Shown: positions 25,992 through 32,941 of the stretch, in pieces
Layout of the letters: every line of letters begins with the position of its first letter
How positions within the stretch are numbered: the first letter of the stretch is position 1
DNA from: Thermoplasmata archaeon
Lineage (GTDB): Archaea; Thermoplasmatota; Thermoplasmata; Lutacidiplasmatales; UBA184
NCBI GenBank assembly: GCA_021798195.1
Contig: JAJZYH010000012.1
Location: 1-47,386, forward strand
DNA length: 47,386 nt
Direction of reading: 5' to 3'
Translations under genes and position numbers: made by a program
Notes under the pieces: generated by a model
The model's database searches: none
What the model was told of the DNA's origin: nothing
The model's input: only the letters and a program-made list of their open reading frames with translations

Positions 25992-26447
25992 TCAGAGGTA
26001 CTTCTTCACCGCGGGCTGGACCTCGGCGAGGGCCTTCATGGTCTCCTGGCTCACCCGCTGCAGGAGGCGCTGCCCCTCGGGGGAGACGCGACGGCCCCGG
26101 AGCTTCACCGGCGCAAGGAGCCCCGCCTTCTGGAGCTGCTGGACGATCTCCTGCGTCACGGAACGACTCCCCTTCACCGCGTGGTAAGGGGCGCTCCCAC
26201 GGTCCCGGCGCCCCCCATATTCTCCGGAAAGGCGCGAGACCCCTTGCGGGCCCTTGGTGTACAGCTTCCGGAGCACGGAGGCGGACCGCAGGTACCACCA
26301 GTCCTTCTGCAAGGGCGCCCTCTCCGTGTGGGTGCCCGTTCGGGCGAATTGGGCCCAGGCGGGGGGTTGGATCGCTTCGATCTTCCGGAGCTCTTCCGCG
26401 AGCCGCGGCAGGAGCTGTCCCGGAGGGACTTCCATGGGGTTCGTCAT
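25992..26447 (-). CDS. rps19e: 30S ribosomal protein S19e
   Basis: Small-subunit protein shared with eukaryotes; 151 residues. Signatures are WAQFARTGTHTERAPLQKDWWYLRSASVLRKLY, LSGEYGGRRDRGSAPYHAVKGSRSVTQEIVQQLQKAGLL and GRRVSPEGQRLLQRVS. The start at ATG 26447 is supported by a TATA box about 30 nt upstream. It is the first gene of the five-gene ribosomal/eIF6 operon. Confidence 0.97.
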   Translation of the reverse strand: MTNPMEVPPGQLLPRLAEELRKIEAIQPPAWAQFARTGTHTERAPLQKDWWYLRSASVLRKLYTKGPQGVSRLSGEYGGRRDRGSAPYHAVKGSRSVTQEIVQQLQKAGLLAPVKLRGRRVSPEGQRLLQRVSQETMKALAEVQPAVKKYL

Positions 26448-26472
26448 AGGGCGGGGGCGCCGAGCGAGGGAT

Positions 26473-26482
26473 ACTATATAAA
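26473..26482 (-). promoter_or_regulatory. TATA box of the S19e operon
   Basis: The minus-strand TTTATATAGT is centred about 30 nt from ATG 26447. The element is nearly symmetric and could also serve the divergent molybdenum operon starting at 26566. Confidence 0.65.
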
Positions 26483-26565
26483 AATCGTGCTGGGCCCACC
26501 TCGAGAACGGGCGCCGTCGCTCCCCTCCCGAAAGGGTTCTTCCTCCGGGGCGGCCTCCCGGGTAC

Positions 26566-27171
26566 ATGCCCACCTGCCTCGTCCTCGCCGCCGGTGCCTC
26601 CCGGAGGATGTCGGGCACGCACAAGGCCCTCCTCGAGGTGGAACCCGGGGTCTCGGCGCTGGCCCGCATCCTCCGGGTCTCCCGGTCCGCGGGCCTTCCT
26701 GCAGCCCGTGTGGTCCTGGGAGCCCAGAGCGGAGCCCTCTCCCCCGTGGTCCTCGCCGAGGGGGGGATCGTGATCCACAACCCTCGGTGGGACCGGGGAA
26801 GGACCGGTTCCGTGAAATGGGGGCTGCGGGAGATCGCCCCGGAGGGCTTTCCCGTGCTCCTGTGGCCCGTGGACCATCCGTGGGTCCTTCCCCGGACCAT
26901 TGCGAGCCTCCTCTCCCGGGCTGCCAGCGACCCTTCGGCACACTGGTGGATCCCTACCTACGAGGGGCGAGGGGGCCATCCCGTGCTCGTGGGGCTCCCG
27001 GCGCGCGACGAGGTCCTGGGATACGGGGACGACGAGCCTCTTTTCCGGTATCCTCATGAGCATCCGGCGGTCACGGTCCACGTGCCCGTGGACGACCCCG
27101 GAATCCTCTGGAACACCGATACCCCTCAGGCGTACCGGACCGCCCGCGGGGCGCGGGAGATCCCTCCATGA
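26566..27171 (+). CDS. MocA/MobA-like molybdenum cofactor nucleotidyltransferase
   Basis: Predicted to transfer CMP (or GMP) to molybdopterin. The 201-residue product opens with LVLAAGASRRMSGTHKALLEV, the nucleotide-binding loop of this family. RWDRGRTGSVKWGL, LLWPVDHPWVLP (metal-binding Asp) and GRGGHPVLVGLP follow. Enzymes of the xanthine oxidase class normally carry the cytosine dinucleotide cofactor made by MocA, which fits the hydroxylase genes downstream. Its TGA overlaps the xdhC start (ATGA). Nucleotide specificity cannot be fixed from sequence alone. Confidence 0.88.
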   Translation: MPTCLVLAAGASRRMSGTHKALLEVEPGVSALARILRVSRSAGLPAARVVLGAQSGALSPVVLAEGGIVIHNPRWDRGRTGSVKWGLREIAPEGFPVLLWPVDHPWVLPRTIASLLSRAASDPSAHWWIPTYEGRGGHPVLVGLPARDEVLGYGDDEPLFRYPHEHPAVTVHVPVDDPGILWNTDTPQAYRTARGAREIPP

Positions 27172-28022
27172 ACCGTGCCGTCTGGCGGGAGGCATTGCGC
27201 CTCATGGACCTCCACGACCCCTTCGTACTCGCCACCGTGGTGGAGGCCCGGGGATCGGTCCCCGGGAAGCTGGGTGCCATGATGCTGGCCCGGTCCGACG
27301 GGAGCTTCGTGGGGACCGTGGGCGGGGCCGGGCTGGAGGAGAAAGTGAAGCTTTTAGCGCGGGAGACCTTCGCGCGCCGGCGAGGGGGATTGCAACACTT
27401 CGACCTCATGGGGTGGAAGCCGGGAGGGATCCCCAGCCGGTGCGGAGGGTCCGTGGAGATCGCCCTCCAGTACGTGCCCGCCCGCCCCAACGTGCTCCTC
27501 TGGGGAGGGGGCCACGTGGCGAAGGCCGTGGCCCAGAGCCTCCAGTGGCTGGACTACGACCATTCGGTGGCCGATGACCGGCCCGAATACGTCGCACCGG
27601 ACCGGTTCCCGGGCGCCCGCCACCGCTGGGTGGTGGAACCCTCCCGCCTTGTGGACCGGATCCGGGAGAGCGAGGAACGATTCACCCACGCCTACCTCCT
27701 GGGGTACGACGCCGGGAAGGACGAGGAAGTGGCCGCCACCCTCTTGACCCATCTCGACCTCCCGGTGGGGCTCATGGCCAGCGCCACCAAGAGGGAGCTC
27801 ACCCTGCGGGGCCTCCGGGCCCGCCACCTGCCGGAGGAGGCGCTCTCCCGCTTCCATTCGCCCGTGGGCCTCCCCCTCGGAGGCGAGACCCCGGAGGAGC
27901 TCGCCGTGGGCATCGTGGCGGAGATCGTGCAATGGTTCCACCCCACCCCCGTGGACGCTGAGGGAGAGGAGGTGACGTACGGCGAAGAGGGTCCCCGCGA
28001 AGCTCCGCATCAACGGGTGTGA
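27168..28022 (+). CDS. xdhC: XdhC/CoxF-family molybdoenzyme maturation factor
   Basis: Binds sulfurated molybdenum cofactor and inserts it into xanthine-oxidase-type enzymes. The 284-residue product has the N-terminal XdhC domain (VLATVVEARGSVPGKLGAMMLARSDGSFVGTVGGAGLEEKV), then a Rossmann domain (PNVLLWGGGHVAKAVAQSLQWLDY) and LGYDAGKDEEVAATLLTHLDLPVGLMAS. It overlaps the MocA-like gene by 4 nt at its start and the iron-sulfur subunit gene by about 40 nt at its end, so the block is one transcript. Confidence 0.93.
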   Translation: MNRAVWREALRLMDLHDPFVLATVVEARGSVPGKLGAMMLARSDGSFVGTVGGAGLEEKVKLLARETFARRRGGLQHFDLMGWKPGGIPSRCGGSVEIALQYVPARPNVLLWGGGHVAKAVAQSLQWLDYDHSVADDRPEYVAPDRFPGARHRWVVEPSRLVDRIRESEERFTHAYLLGYDAGKDEEVAATLLTHLDLPVGLMASATKRELTLRGLRARHLPEEALSRFHSPVGLPLGGETPEELAVGIVAEIVQWFHPTPVDAEGEEVTYGEEGPREAPHQRV

Positions 28023-28473
28023 CTACACGCTTTCCGTCCCGCCCCAGCGGATCCTCCTCGACGTGCTCCGCGAGGACCTGGGGCTCACGGGTTCCAAGAG
28101 GGGGTGCGACCTGGGCACCTGCGGCTGCTGCACGGTCCTCCTGGACGGAGTGCCCACCCTCTCCTGTCTCACGCTGGCGAAGCTCGCGGAGGGTCGGGAG
28201 ATCACCACCATCGAGGGGATCGCTCCTCCGGGCGGTCTCCACCCCGTGCAGAAGGCGTTCGTGGAGAAGGGGGCCACCCAGTGCGGGTTCTGCACCCCCG
28301 GTTTCATCATGACCGCGGTGGCCTTCCTGCGGGACCACCCGTCCCCCACGCGCGAGGAGATCTCCCGCGCCGTCTCGGGGAACCTCTGCCGCTGCACGGG
28401 GTACGTGAAGATCCTCGACGCCATCGAGGCGGCGTCGCGGGCCATGGCCCGGGAGGGGGCTTCCTCCGCATGA
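27979..28473 (+). CDS. hcrC: molybdenum hydroxylase [2Fe-2S] subunit (HcrC-like), apparent ACG start
   Basis: Electron-transfer subunit with two [2Fe-2S] clusters. Counting from ACG 27979 it has 164 residues. The plant-type ferredoxin domain has Cys43, 48, 51 and 63 (GCDLGTCGCCTVLLDG), and the helical domain has Cys102, 105, 137 and 139 (QCGFC ... LCRC). The conserved first strands (KLRINGCDYTLSV) lie upstream of GTG 28063, and the frame is closed at TGA 27973. No ATG, GTG or TTG lies in between. ACG 27979 sits 6 nt after GGAGG (27968-27972), so a non-canonical start is the best reading; a sequencing indel is the alternative. The gene overlaps the xdhC end. Confidence 0.85.
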   Translation, partial: TAKRVPAKLRINGCDYTLSVPPQRILLDVLREDLGLTGSKRGCDLGTCGCCTVLLDGVPTLSCLTLAKLAEGREITTIEGIAPPGGLHPVQKAFVEKGATQCGFCTPGFIMTAVAFLRDHPSPTREEISRAVSGNLCRCTGYVKILDAIEAASRAMAREGASSA

Positions 28474-30863
28474 CGCCCGCCGCATCGGGGGAGGCCCCCG
28501 CGGTCCCCCACCGGCTCATCGGGGCGAGGGTTCCCCTCGTCGACGCCTCGCTCAAGGTCACCGGACGCGCCGAGTACACCGACGATCTCCGTCGCCCCAA
28601 CCTCCTCGTGGGCCGGATCCTCAAGTCGGTCCATCCCCACGCCCGGATCCGCAAGATCGATGTGACGGAGGCCCGGAAGGTCCCGGGGGTCGCCGCCGTG
28701 CTCACGGGGGACCGCTACCCCCGGACGTTCGGGGTCCTCCCCATGACCCACGACGAGACCGCCCTCGCGGTGGACCGGGTCCGGTACATCGGGGAGGGCG
28801 TGGTGGCCGTGGCCGCCGTGGACGAGGAGACGTGCGAGAGGGCATTCGCCCGGATCCGCGTGGAGTATGAGCCGCTCCCGGTCTACGACGACCCCAAGGT
28901 GTCCCGGAACCCCGTGGCCGTGAAGATCCACGAGCGAGCCCTCCGGGACACGAACCTCCAGAAGGAGGTCTTCCAGCACTTCGGCGACCTCCCCGGCGCG
29001 TGGCGGGCCGCCGCCCATTCCGTGCGGGTGAGCGCCCGCTACGCCGGCGTCACCCACGCCTTCACCGAGCCGCACGCCGTCCTGGCCGAGTACTCTCCGG
29101 ATGGCCGGCTCACGGTGTGGTCCGCCACGCAGGTCCCCCACTACCTGCACCGGGCCCTCTCGGAGGTCCTGGACCTGCCCATGCACCGGATTCGGGTCAT
29201 CAAGCCCGAGGTGGGGGGGGGCTTCGGGGGGAAGAGCGACCCGTTCCCCCACGAGATCGCCTGCGCCGCCCTCGCCATGGAGACCGGCCGGCCGGTGAAG
29301 ATCGTGTTCGACCGCGACGACGTGTTCTACACCAACCACGGGCGCCACCCCACCTGGAACACGGTGGGGATCGCCGCCGATGCCCTGGGAAGGTTCACGG
29401 CGCTCGACGTGGAGGCCCTCCTCGACGGGGGAGCCTGGAGCTCCTTCGGGACCGTCACCACCTACTACAACGGGGTCCTGGCCATGGGCCCCTACCAGTT
29501 CCCCAACTTCCGTTACCACGGGGCCCGGGCATACACCAACCACCCCCCCTCCGGGGCCATGCGCGCCCACGGGGGGACCAACATCCGCTACAGCGTGGAG
29601 GTCGCCGTGGACATGCTGGCGGAAGAGATGGGCTGGGACCCCACGGAGCTCCGGCTCCGGAACTTCCTTCCGCCCCATTCCACCACGGTGAACGAGTTCC
29701 GCATCACCTCCAACTCCGTCCGCCAGTGCCTCCTCGCGGCCCGGGAACGCTCGGGATGGCGCGAGAAGTTCCGGGCCCTCCCCTACGGGCAGGGGATCGG
29801 CATCGCCTGCGGATTCTACATCTCGGGCTCCAACTCCCCCATCCACTTCACCCCCAAGTTCCCCCAGTGCACCGTCCACCTCAAGGTGGACATGGACGGG
29901 GGCGTCACCGTCCATTGCGGCGCGGCCGACATCGGGCAGGGCTCCAAGACCATCCTGGCGCAGGTGGTGGGAGAGGTGCTGGGGATCCCCCTGGACCGGA
30001 TCCGGATCGCCGCGGTGGACTCCGATACCGCACCCATCGACATCGGGAGCTATTCCAGCCGGGTGACCTTCATGATGGGGAACGCCGCGAAGAGGGCGGC
30101 GGAGGACCTCCGGCGCCAGCTGGTCCAGGCCGCCTCGGACCTCACAGGCTATGCCCGGGAATCCCTGGAGTGCGGCGGGGACCGCATCTACGTCCGGCAC
30201 CGCCCCCAGGTGGGCGTGTCGTTCCTGGAGGCGGTGCACCGGGCCATGGAGCACACGGGAGCGCTCCACGCCAGCGGATCCTACGAGTCGGCGCCCATGG
30301 GGGGCACCTTCAAGGGAGCCCGGGCCGGCACCGCTCCCGCGTACTCCTTCTCCGCCTATGCCGCCGAGGTCGAGGTGGACGTGGAGACGGGATTCGTCCG
30401 GGTCCGGAAGGTCTGGGCCGGGTTCGATTGCGGACGTCCCCTGAACCCCCAGTCGGTGGAGGGCCAGATCGAGGGTTCCATCCACATGGGGCTGGGCCAA
30501 CTCCTCTCGGAGAGCCTCAACTACCGGGGGCCGCGCCTCATGAACCCCTCCCTCCTGGACTACAAGATCGTCATGCCGCAGGACATGCCCGAGGTGGAGT
30601 GCCTCCTGGTGGGGGAGGACGATCCGGAAGGCCCCTTCGGGGCCAAGGAGGCCGGGGAAGGGCCCCTCATCCCGGTGCTGCCGGCGGTGGGGAACGCCCT
30701 CTACGACGCCCTGGGGGTCCGCTTCCTGGACCTCCCCATCACCCCGGACAAGGTCCTGCGCGCGCTGGAGGAGAAGGAGCGCAGGGAGGGAAGGCTCTCC
30801 AAGCCCGCACCTCCGGCCGTCATGCCCGTGCCCGCAGGGGGGACGGATCATGCACCTCGATGA
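28470..30863 (+). CDS. hcrA: molybdenum hydroxylase catalytic subunit, 4-hydroxybenzoyl-CoA reductase type
   Basis: Mo-cofactor subunit of the xanthine oxidase family, 797 residues. The N-terminal domain (VDASLKVTGRAEYTDDLRRPNLLVGRILKS) is followed by VGGGFGGKSDPFPHEIACAAL, PSGAMRAHGGTNIRYSVE (where CoxL would have AYRCSFR or AYRGAGR) and GAADIGQGSKTILAQV. The C-terminal GAKEAGEGPLIP has the active-site Glu (about 730). The lack of a CoxL loop argues against CO dehydrogenase. Assignment as hcrA rests mainly on the neighbouring FAD subunit. ATG 28470 overlaps the iron-sulfur subunit stop by 4 nt. No other aromatic pathway gene is nearby, so the true substrate is open. Confidence 0.88.
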   Translation: MTPAASGEAPAVPHRLIGARVPLVDASLKVTGRAEYTDDLRRPNLLVGRILKSVHPHARIRKIDVTEARKVPGVAAVLTGDRYPRTFGVLPMTHDETALAVDRVRYIGEGVVAVAAVDEETCERAFARIRVEYEPLPVYDDPKVSRNPVAVKIHERALRDTNLQKEVFQHFGDLPGAWRAAAHSVRVSARYAGVTHAFTEPHAVLAEYSPDGRLTVWSATQVPHYLHRALSEVLDLPMHRIRVIKPEVGGGFGGKSDPFPHEIACAALAMETGRPVKIVFDRDDVFYTNHGRHPTWNTVGIAADALGRFTALDVEALLDGGAWSSFGTVTTYYNGVLAMGPYQFPNFRYHGARAYTNHPPSGAMRAHGGTNIRYSVEVAVDMLAEEMGWDPTELRLRNFLPPHSTTVNEFRITSNSVRQCLLAARERSGWREKFRALPYGQGIGIACGFYISGSNSPIHFTPKFPQCTVHLKVDMDGGVTVHCGAADIGQGSKTILAQVVGEVLGIPLDRIRIAAVDSDTAPIDIGSYSSRVTFMMGNAAKRAAEDLRRQLVQAASDLTGYARESLECGGDRIYVRHRPQVGVSFLEAVHRAMEHTGALHASGSYESAPMGGTFKGARAGTAPAYSFSAYAAEVEVDVETGFVRVRKVWAGFDCGRPLNPQSVEGQIEGSIHMGLGQLLSESLNYRGPRLMNPSLLDYKIVMPQDMPEVECLLVGEDDPEGPFGAKEAGEGPLIPVLPAVGNALYDALGVRFLDLPITPDKVLRALEEKERREGRLSKPAPPAVMPVPAGGTDHAPR

Positions 30864-31833
30864 GTTCCAGCTCCATCAGCCGGAAAGCCTCCCGGAGGCC
30901 ATCTCCCTCGCCCGGGAGTTCGCGGGCCAGTTCGACTACCTCGCCGGGGGGACCGACCTCCTGCCCAACTACAAGATGCACCTCAACCCCAGACCGCACC
31001 TCATCTCCCTCGACGCCATCCCCGAACTGCACCGATTCTCCCCCGACCAGGGGGATCTGGGGGCCATGGTCCGCCTGCGGGAGATGGAGGGATCGGCCGG
31101 GCTCGCCTCGCGCTACCCGGCCGTGGCGCAGGCCGCGCGGGAGGTGGCCACTCCTCTGGTCCGGGCCTCCGGGACCCTGGGGGGAAACCTCCTGGTGGAG
31201 ACCCGGTGCTTCTTCTTCAACCAGTCCTACTTCTGGCGGCAATCGCTGGGCTTCTGCCTCAAGGCCGACGGGGACCGCTGCCACGTGGTACCCCAGAAGG
31301 AGAAGTGCTACGCCACCTTCTCCGGGGACCTGGCCCCCGCCCTCATGGCCCTGGACGCCCGCGTGCGCCTCATGGGGCCGGAGGGCACCCGGGAGATCCC
31401 CCTCACCGACCTCTACCCCCGGGACGGGGACGGGATCCGGAGGACCTCCCTGCGTGCCGGCGAGGTATTGGAGGGAGTGACCCTCCCTCCCCCCGTTCAG
31501 GGCCTCCGGTCCATCTATCTCAAGCTCCGCGTCCGCCCTTCCTACGACTTCCCCGAACTGGGCGTGGCGGTCGCCCTCTGCCAGGACGGGGGGAGGGTGA
31601 GCCACCTCCGGGTGGCCCTGGGGGGGCTCGAGATGGTCCCGCGACGGATGGATGCCCTCACGGACCCCTTGGTGGGGTCGCAGCTCACCGGCGAGAGCCT
31701 CCGGGCGCTGGGAGAGGCCATCCGGTCCGCCGTGCGACCCGTCCACAACACCTTCCTCGCGCCGGATTACCGGAGGAAGATGACCGCGGTCCTCGTCCGC
31801 AGGGCCGTACGCTCCCTGACGGAGGGCTCGTGA
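30850..31833 (+). CDS. hcrB: molybdenum hydroxylase FAD subunit with [4Fe-4S] insert (HcrB-like)
   Basis: FAD-binding electron-transfer subunit of 327 residues. FAD loops are AGGTDLLPNYK (about 32-42) and ASGTLGGNLL (106-115). Between them and the second half is an insert with Cys120, 136, 144 and 153, spaced C-x15-C-x7-C-x8-C (TRCFFFNQSYFW, GFCLK, DRCHVV, EKCYATFSGD). This is the arrangement of the extra [4Fe-4S] site of 4-hydroxybenzoyl-CoA reductase beta subunits; ordinary XdhB/CoxM lack it. In that enzyme it allows reductive dehydroxylation driven by ferredoxin. The gene overlaps hcrA by 14 nt; its stop overlaps the next start (GTGA). Confidence 0.92.
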   Translation: MHLDEFQLHQPESLPEAISLAREFAGQFDYLAGGTDLLPNYKMHLNPRPHLISLDAIPELHRFSPDQGDLGAMVRLREMEGSAGLASRYPAVAQAAREVATPLVRASGTLGGNLLVETRCFFFNQSYFWRQSLGFCLKADGDRCHVVPQKEKCYATFSGDLAPALMALDARVRLMGPEGTREIPLTDLYPRDGDGIRRTSLRAGEVLEGVTLPPPVQGLRSIYLKLRVRPSYDFPELGVAVALCQDGGRVSHLRVALGGLEMVPRRMDALTDPLVGSQLTGESLRALGEAIRSAVRPVHNTFLAPDYRRKMTAVLVRRAVRSLTEGS

Positions 31834-32285
31834 AGGCTGCGGTGAAGGGACCCGCATCCCCCCCCGCACCGGTCCCTTCCCGGAGCCCCGCCACCTTCGC
31901 CCTGGTCCCCATCGGGGAGCTCCGGGCACACGAGGAGACGGAGGAGGCCAAGGTGGAGGAGGTGCTGGAGGAGATCCAGAGGGCGGGTGCGGTACGGGAA
32001 CCGATCCTGGTCTCCCGCGACACCCTGGTGATCCTGAACGGGCACCACCGGGTGGAGGCGCTCCGGCGGCTGGGCATGCTCCGGGTCCCCGCCTGGGTCG
32101 TGGACTACCGGGACCCGCGCATCCACGTGGACCGCTACCCCGGCTCGGCCATGGAGCGGGCCCCCTCGAAGGAGGAGATCGTCCGGAGGGCACGGTCGGG
32201 CTCCCTCTTCCCGCCCAAGACGAGCCATCACCGGGTGGAATTCTCGCTCCCCCCACGGTCCACGCCGCTCGCGGAGCTTGCCTGA
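31830..32285 (+). CDS. ParB/SerK-fold protein coupled to the molybdenum hydroxylase operon
   Basis: Begins at GTG 31830, overlapping the hcrB stop by 4 nt; 151 residues. After a Pro-rich start comes a ParB N-terminal-type domain: FALVPIGELRAHEETEEAKVEEVLEEIQRAG, REPILVSRDTLVILNGHHRVEALRRLG and VPAWVVDY. GSLFPPKTSHHRVEF lies near the C-terminus. Archaeal free-standing proteins of this type include the serine kinase SerK; the NGHHR motif is similar to its DGHHR. A nucleotide-dependent kinase or a regulator are both possible. The last 58 nt overlap the end of purN on the other strand. Confidence 0.72.
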   Translation: MKAAVKGPASPPAPVPSRSPATFALVPIGELRAHEETEEAKVEEVLEEIQRAGAVREPILVSRDTLVILNGHHRVEALRRLGMLRVPAWVVDYRDPRIHVDRYPGSAMERAPSKEEIVRRARSGSLFPPKTSHHRVEFSLPPRSTPLAELA

Positions 32286-32920
32286 GGCTCCGGGGATCCC
32301 CTCGCGGGCAGGGGGAGCGGAAGCTCCCCCCGGGCCACCCGGGAAAGCACCCGGAGGAGGAGTTCGTGTTCCCAGGGGCGCTGCCGATCCGACAGGGACT
32401 GGGGGGTATCGTCGGGGCGCACGGGCCAGCTCTCCTGGTCCAGGATAGGGCCGTGGTCCAGGTCGGCGGTGACCACGTGGACGGTGGCCCCCGTGACCGT
32501 ATCGCCGGAGGCGAGGACCGCCTGGGCCACCCGGAGCCCGTACATGCCGGGGCCTCCGAACCGGGGGAGGAGCGAGGGATGGACGTTCACGATGCGCCCC
32601 GGAAAGCGCCGCAGGACCGGACCCTTCAGGACCCGGCGATACCCGGCGAGGACCACGAGCTCCGCCCCGGCCCCCTCGAGAGCCTCCGCCACCAGGTCCT
32701 CCCATTCCGGGGGTCCCCGGGGCGGAGGAGGGATCACGGCGCGGTCCAGCCCCCAGTGGGCCGCGCGTTCCAGCGCCCTGGCTTCCTCCCGGTCGCTCAC
32801 CACGAGGTCGATGGTCGCCCCGAGGCGACCCTCGCGGATGGCGCGCGCCAGCGCTTCCAGCGTGGTGCCTTCGCCCGAGACGAGGACCGCAAGGTGCAGC
32901 GGCGGCACGTCGCGGGCCAT
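32228..32920 (-). CDS. purN: folate-dependent phosphoribosylglycinamide formyltransferase
   Basis: Transfers a formyl group from 10-formyl-tetrahydrofolate to GAR. The 230-residue product has LAVLVSGEGTTLEALARAI (phosphate loop), VVLAGYRRVLKG, IVNVHPSLLPRFGGPGMYG with the catalytic Asn and His, and TGATVHVVTADLDHGPILDQE with the catalytic Asp. All catalytic residues are present, so the gene looks functional although PurT is also encoded here. The last 20 or so residues are Ser/Gly-rich and overlap the ParB-fold gene. It is the last gene of the Gar1-TFB-TldD-TldE-PurN run. Confidence 0.94.
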   Translation of the reverse strand: MARDVPPLHLAVLVSGEGTTLEALARAIREGRLGATIDLVVSDREEARALERAAHWGLDRAVIPPPPRGPPEWEDLVAEALEGAGAELVVLAGYRRVLKGPVLRRFPGRIVNVHPSLLPRFGGPGMYGLRVAQAVLASGDTVTGATVHVVTADLDHGPILDQESWPVRPDDTPQSLSDRQRPWEHELLLRVLSRVARGELPLPLPARGSPEPQASSASGVDRGGSENSTR

Positions 32921-32941
32921 GGTCCCCCCCCGTCCGGGCCC

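Noticed and set aside
28470-30863. CO dehydrogenase large subunit (CoxL) assignment
   Set aside because: The AYRCSFR and AYRGAGR active-site loops are absent (GAMRAHGGTN instead), and the partner FAD subunit has the HcrB-type four-cysteine insert.
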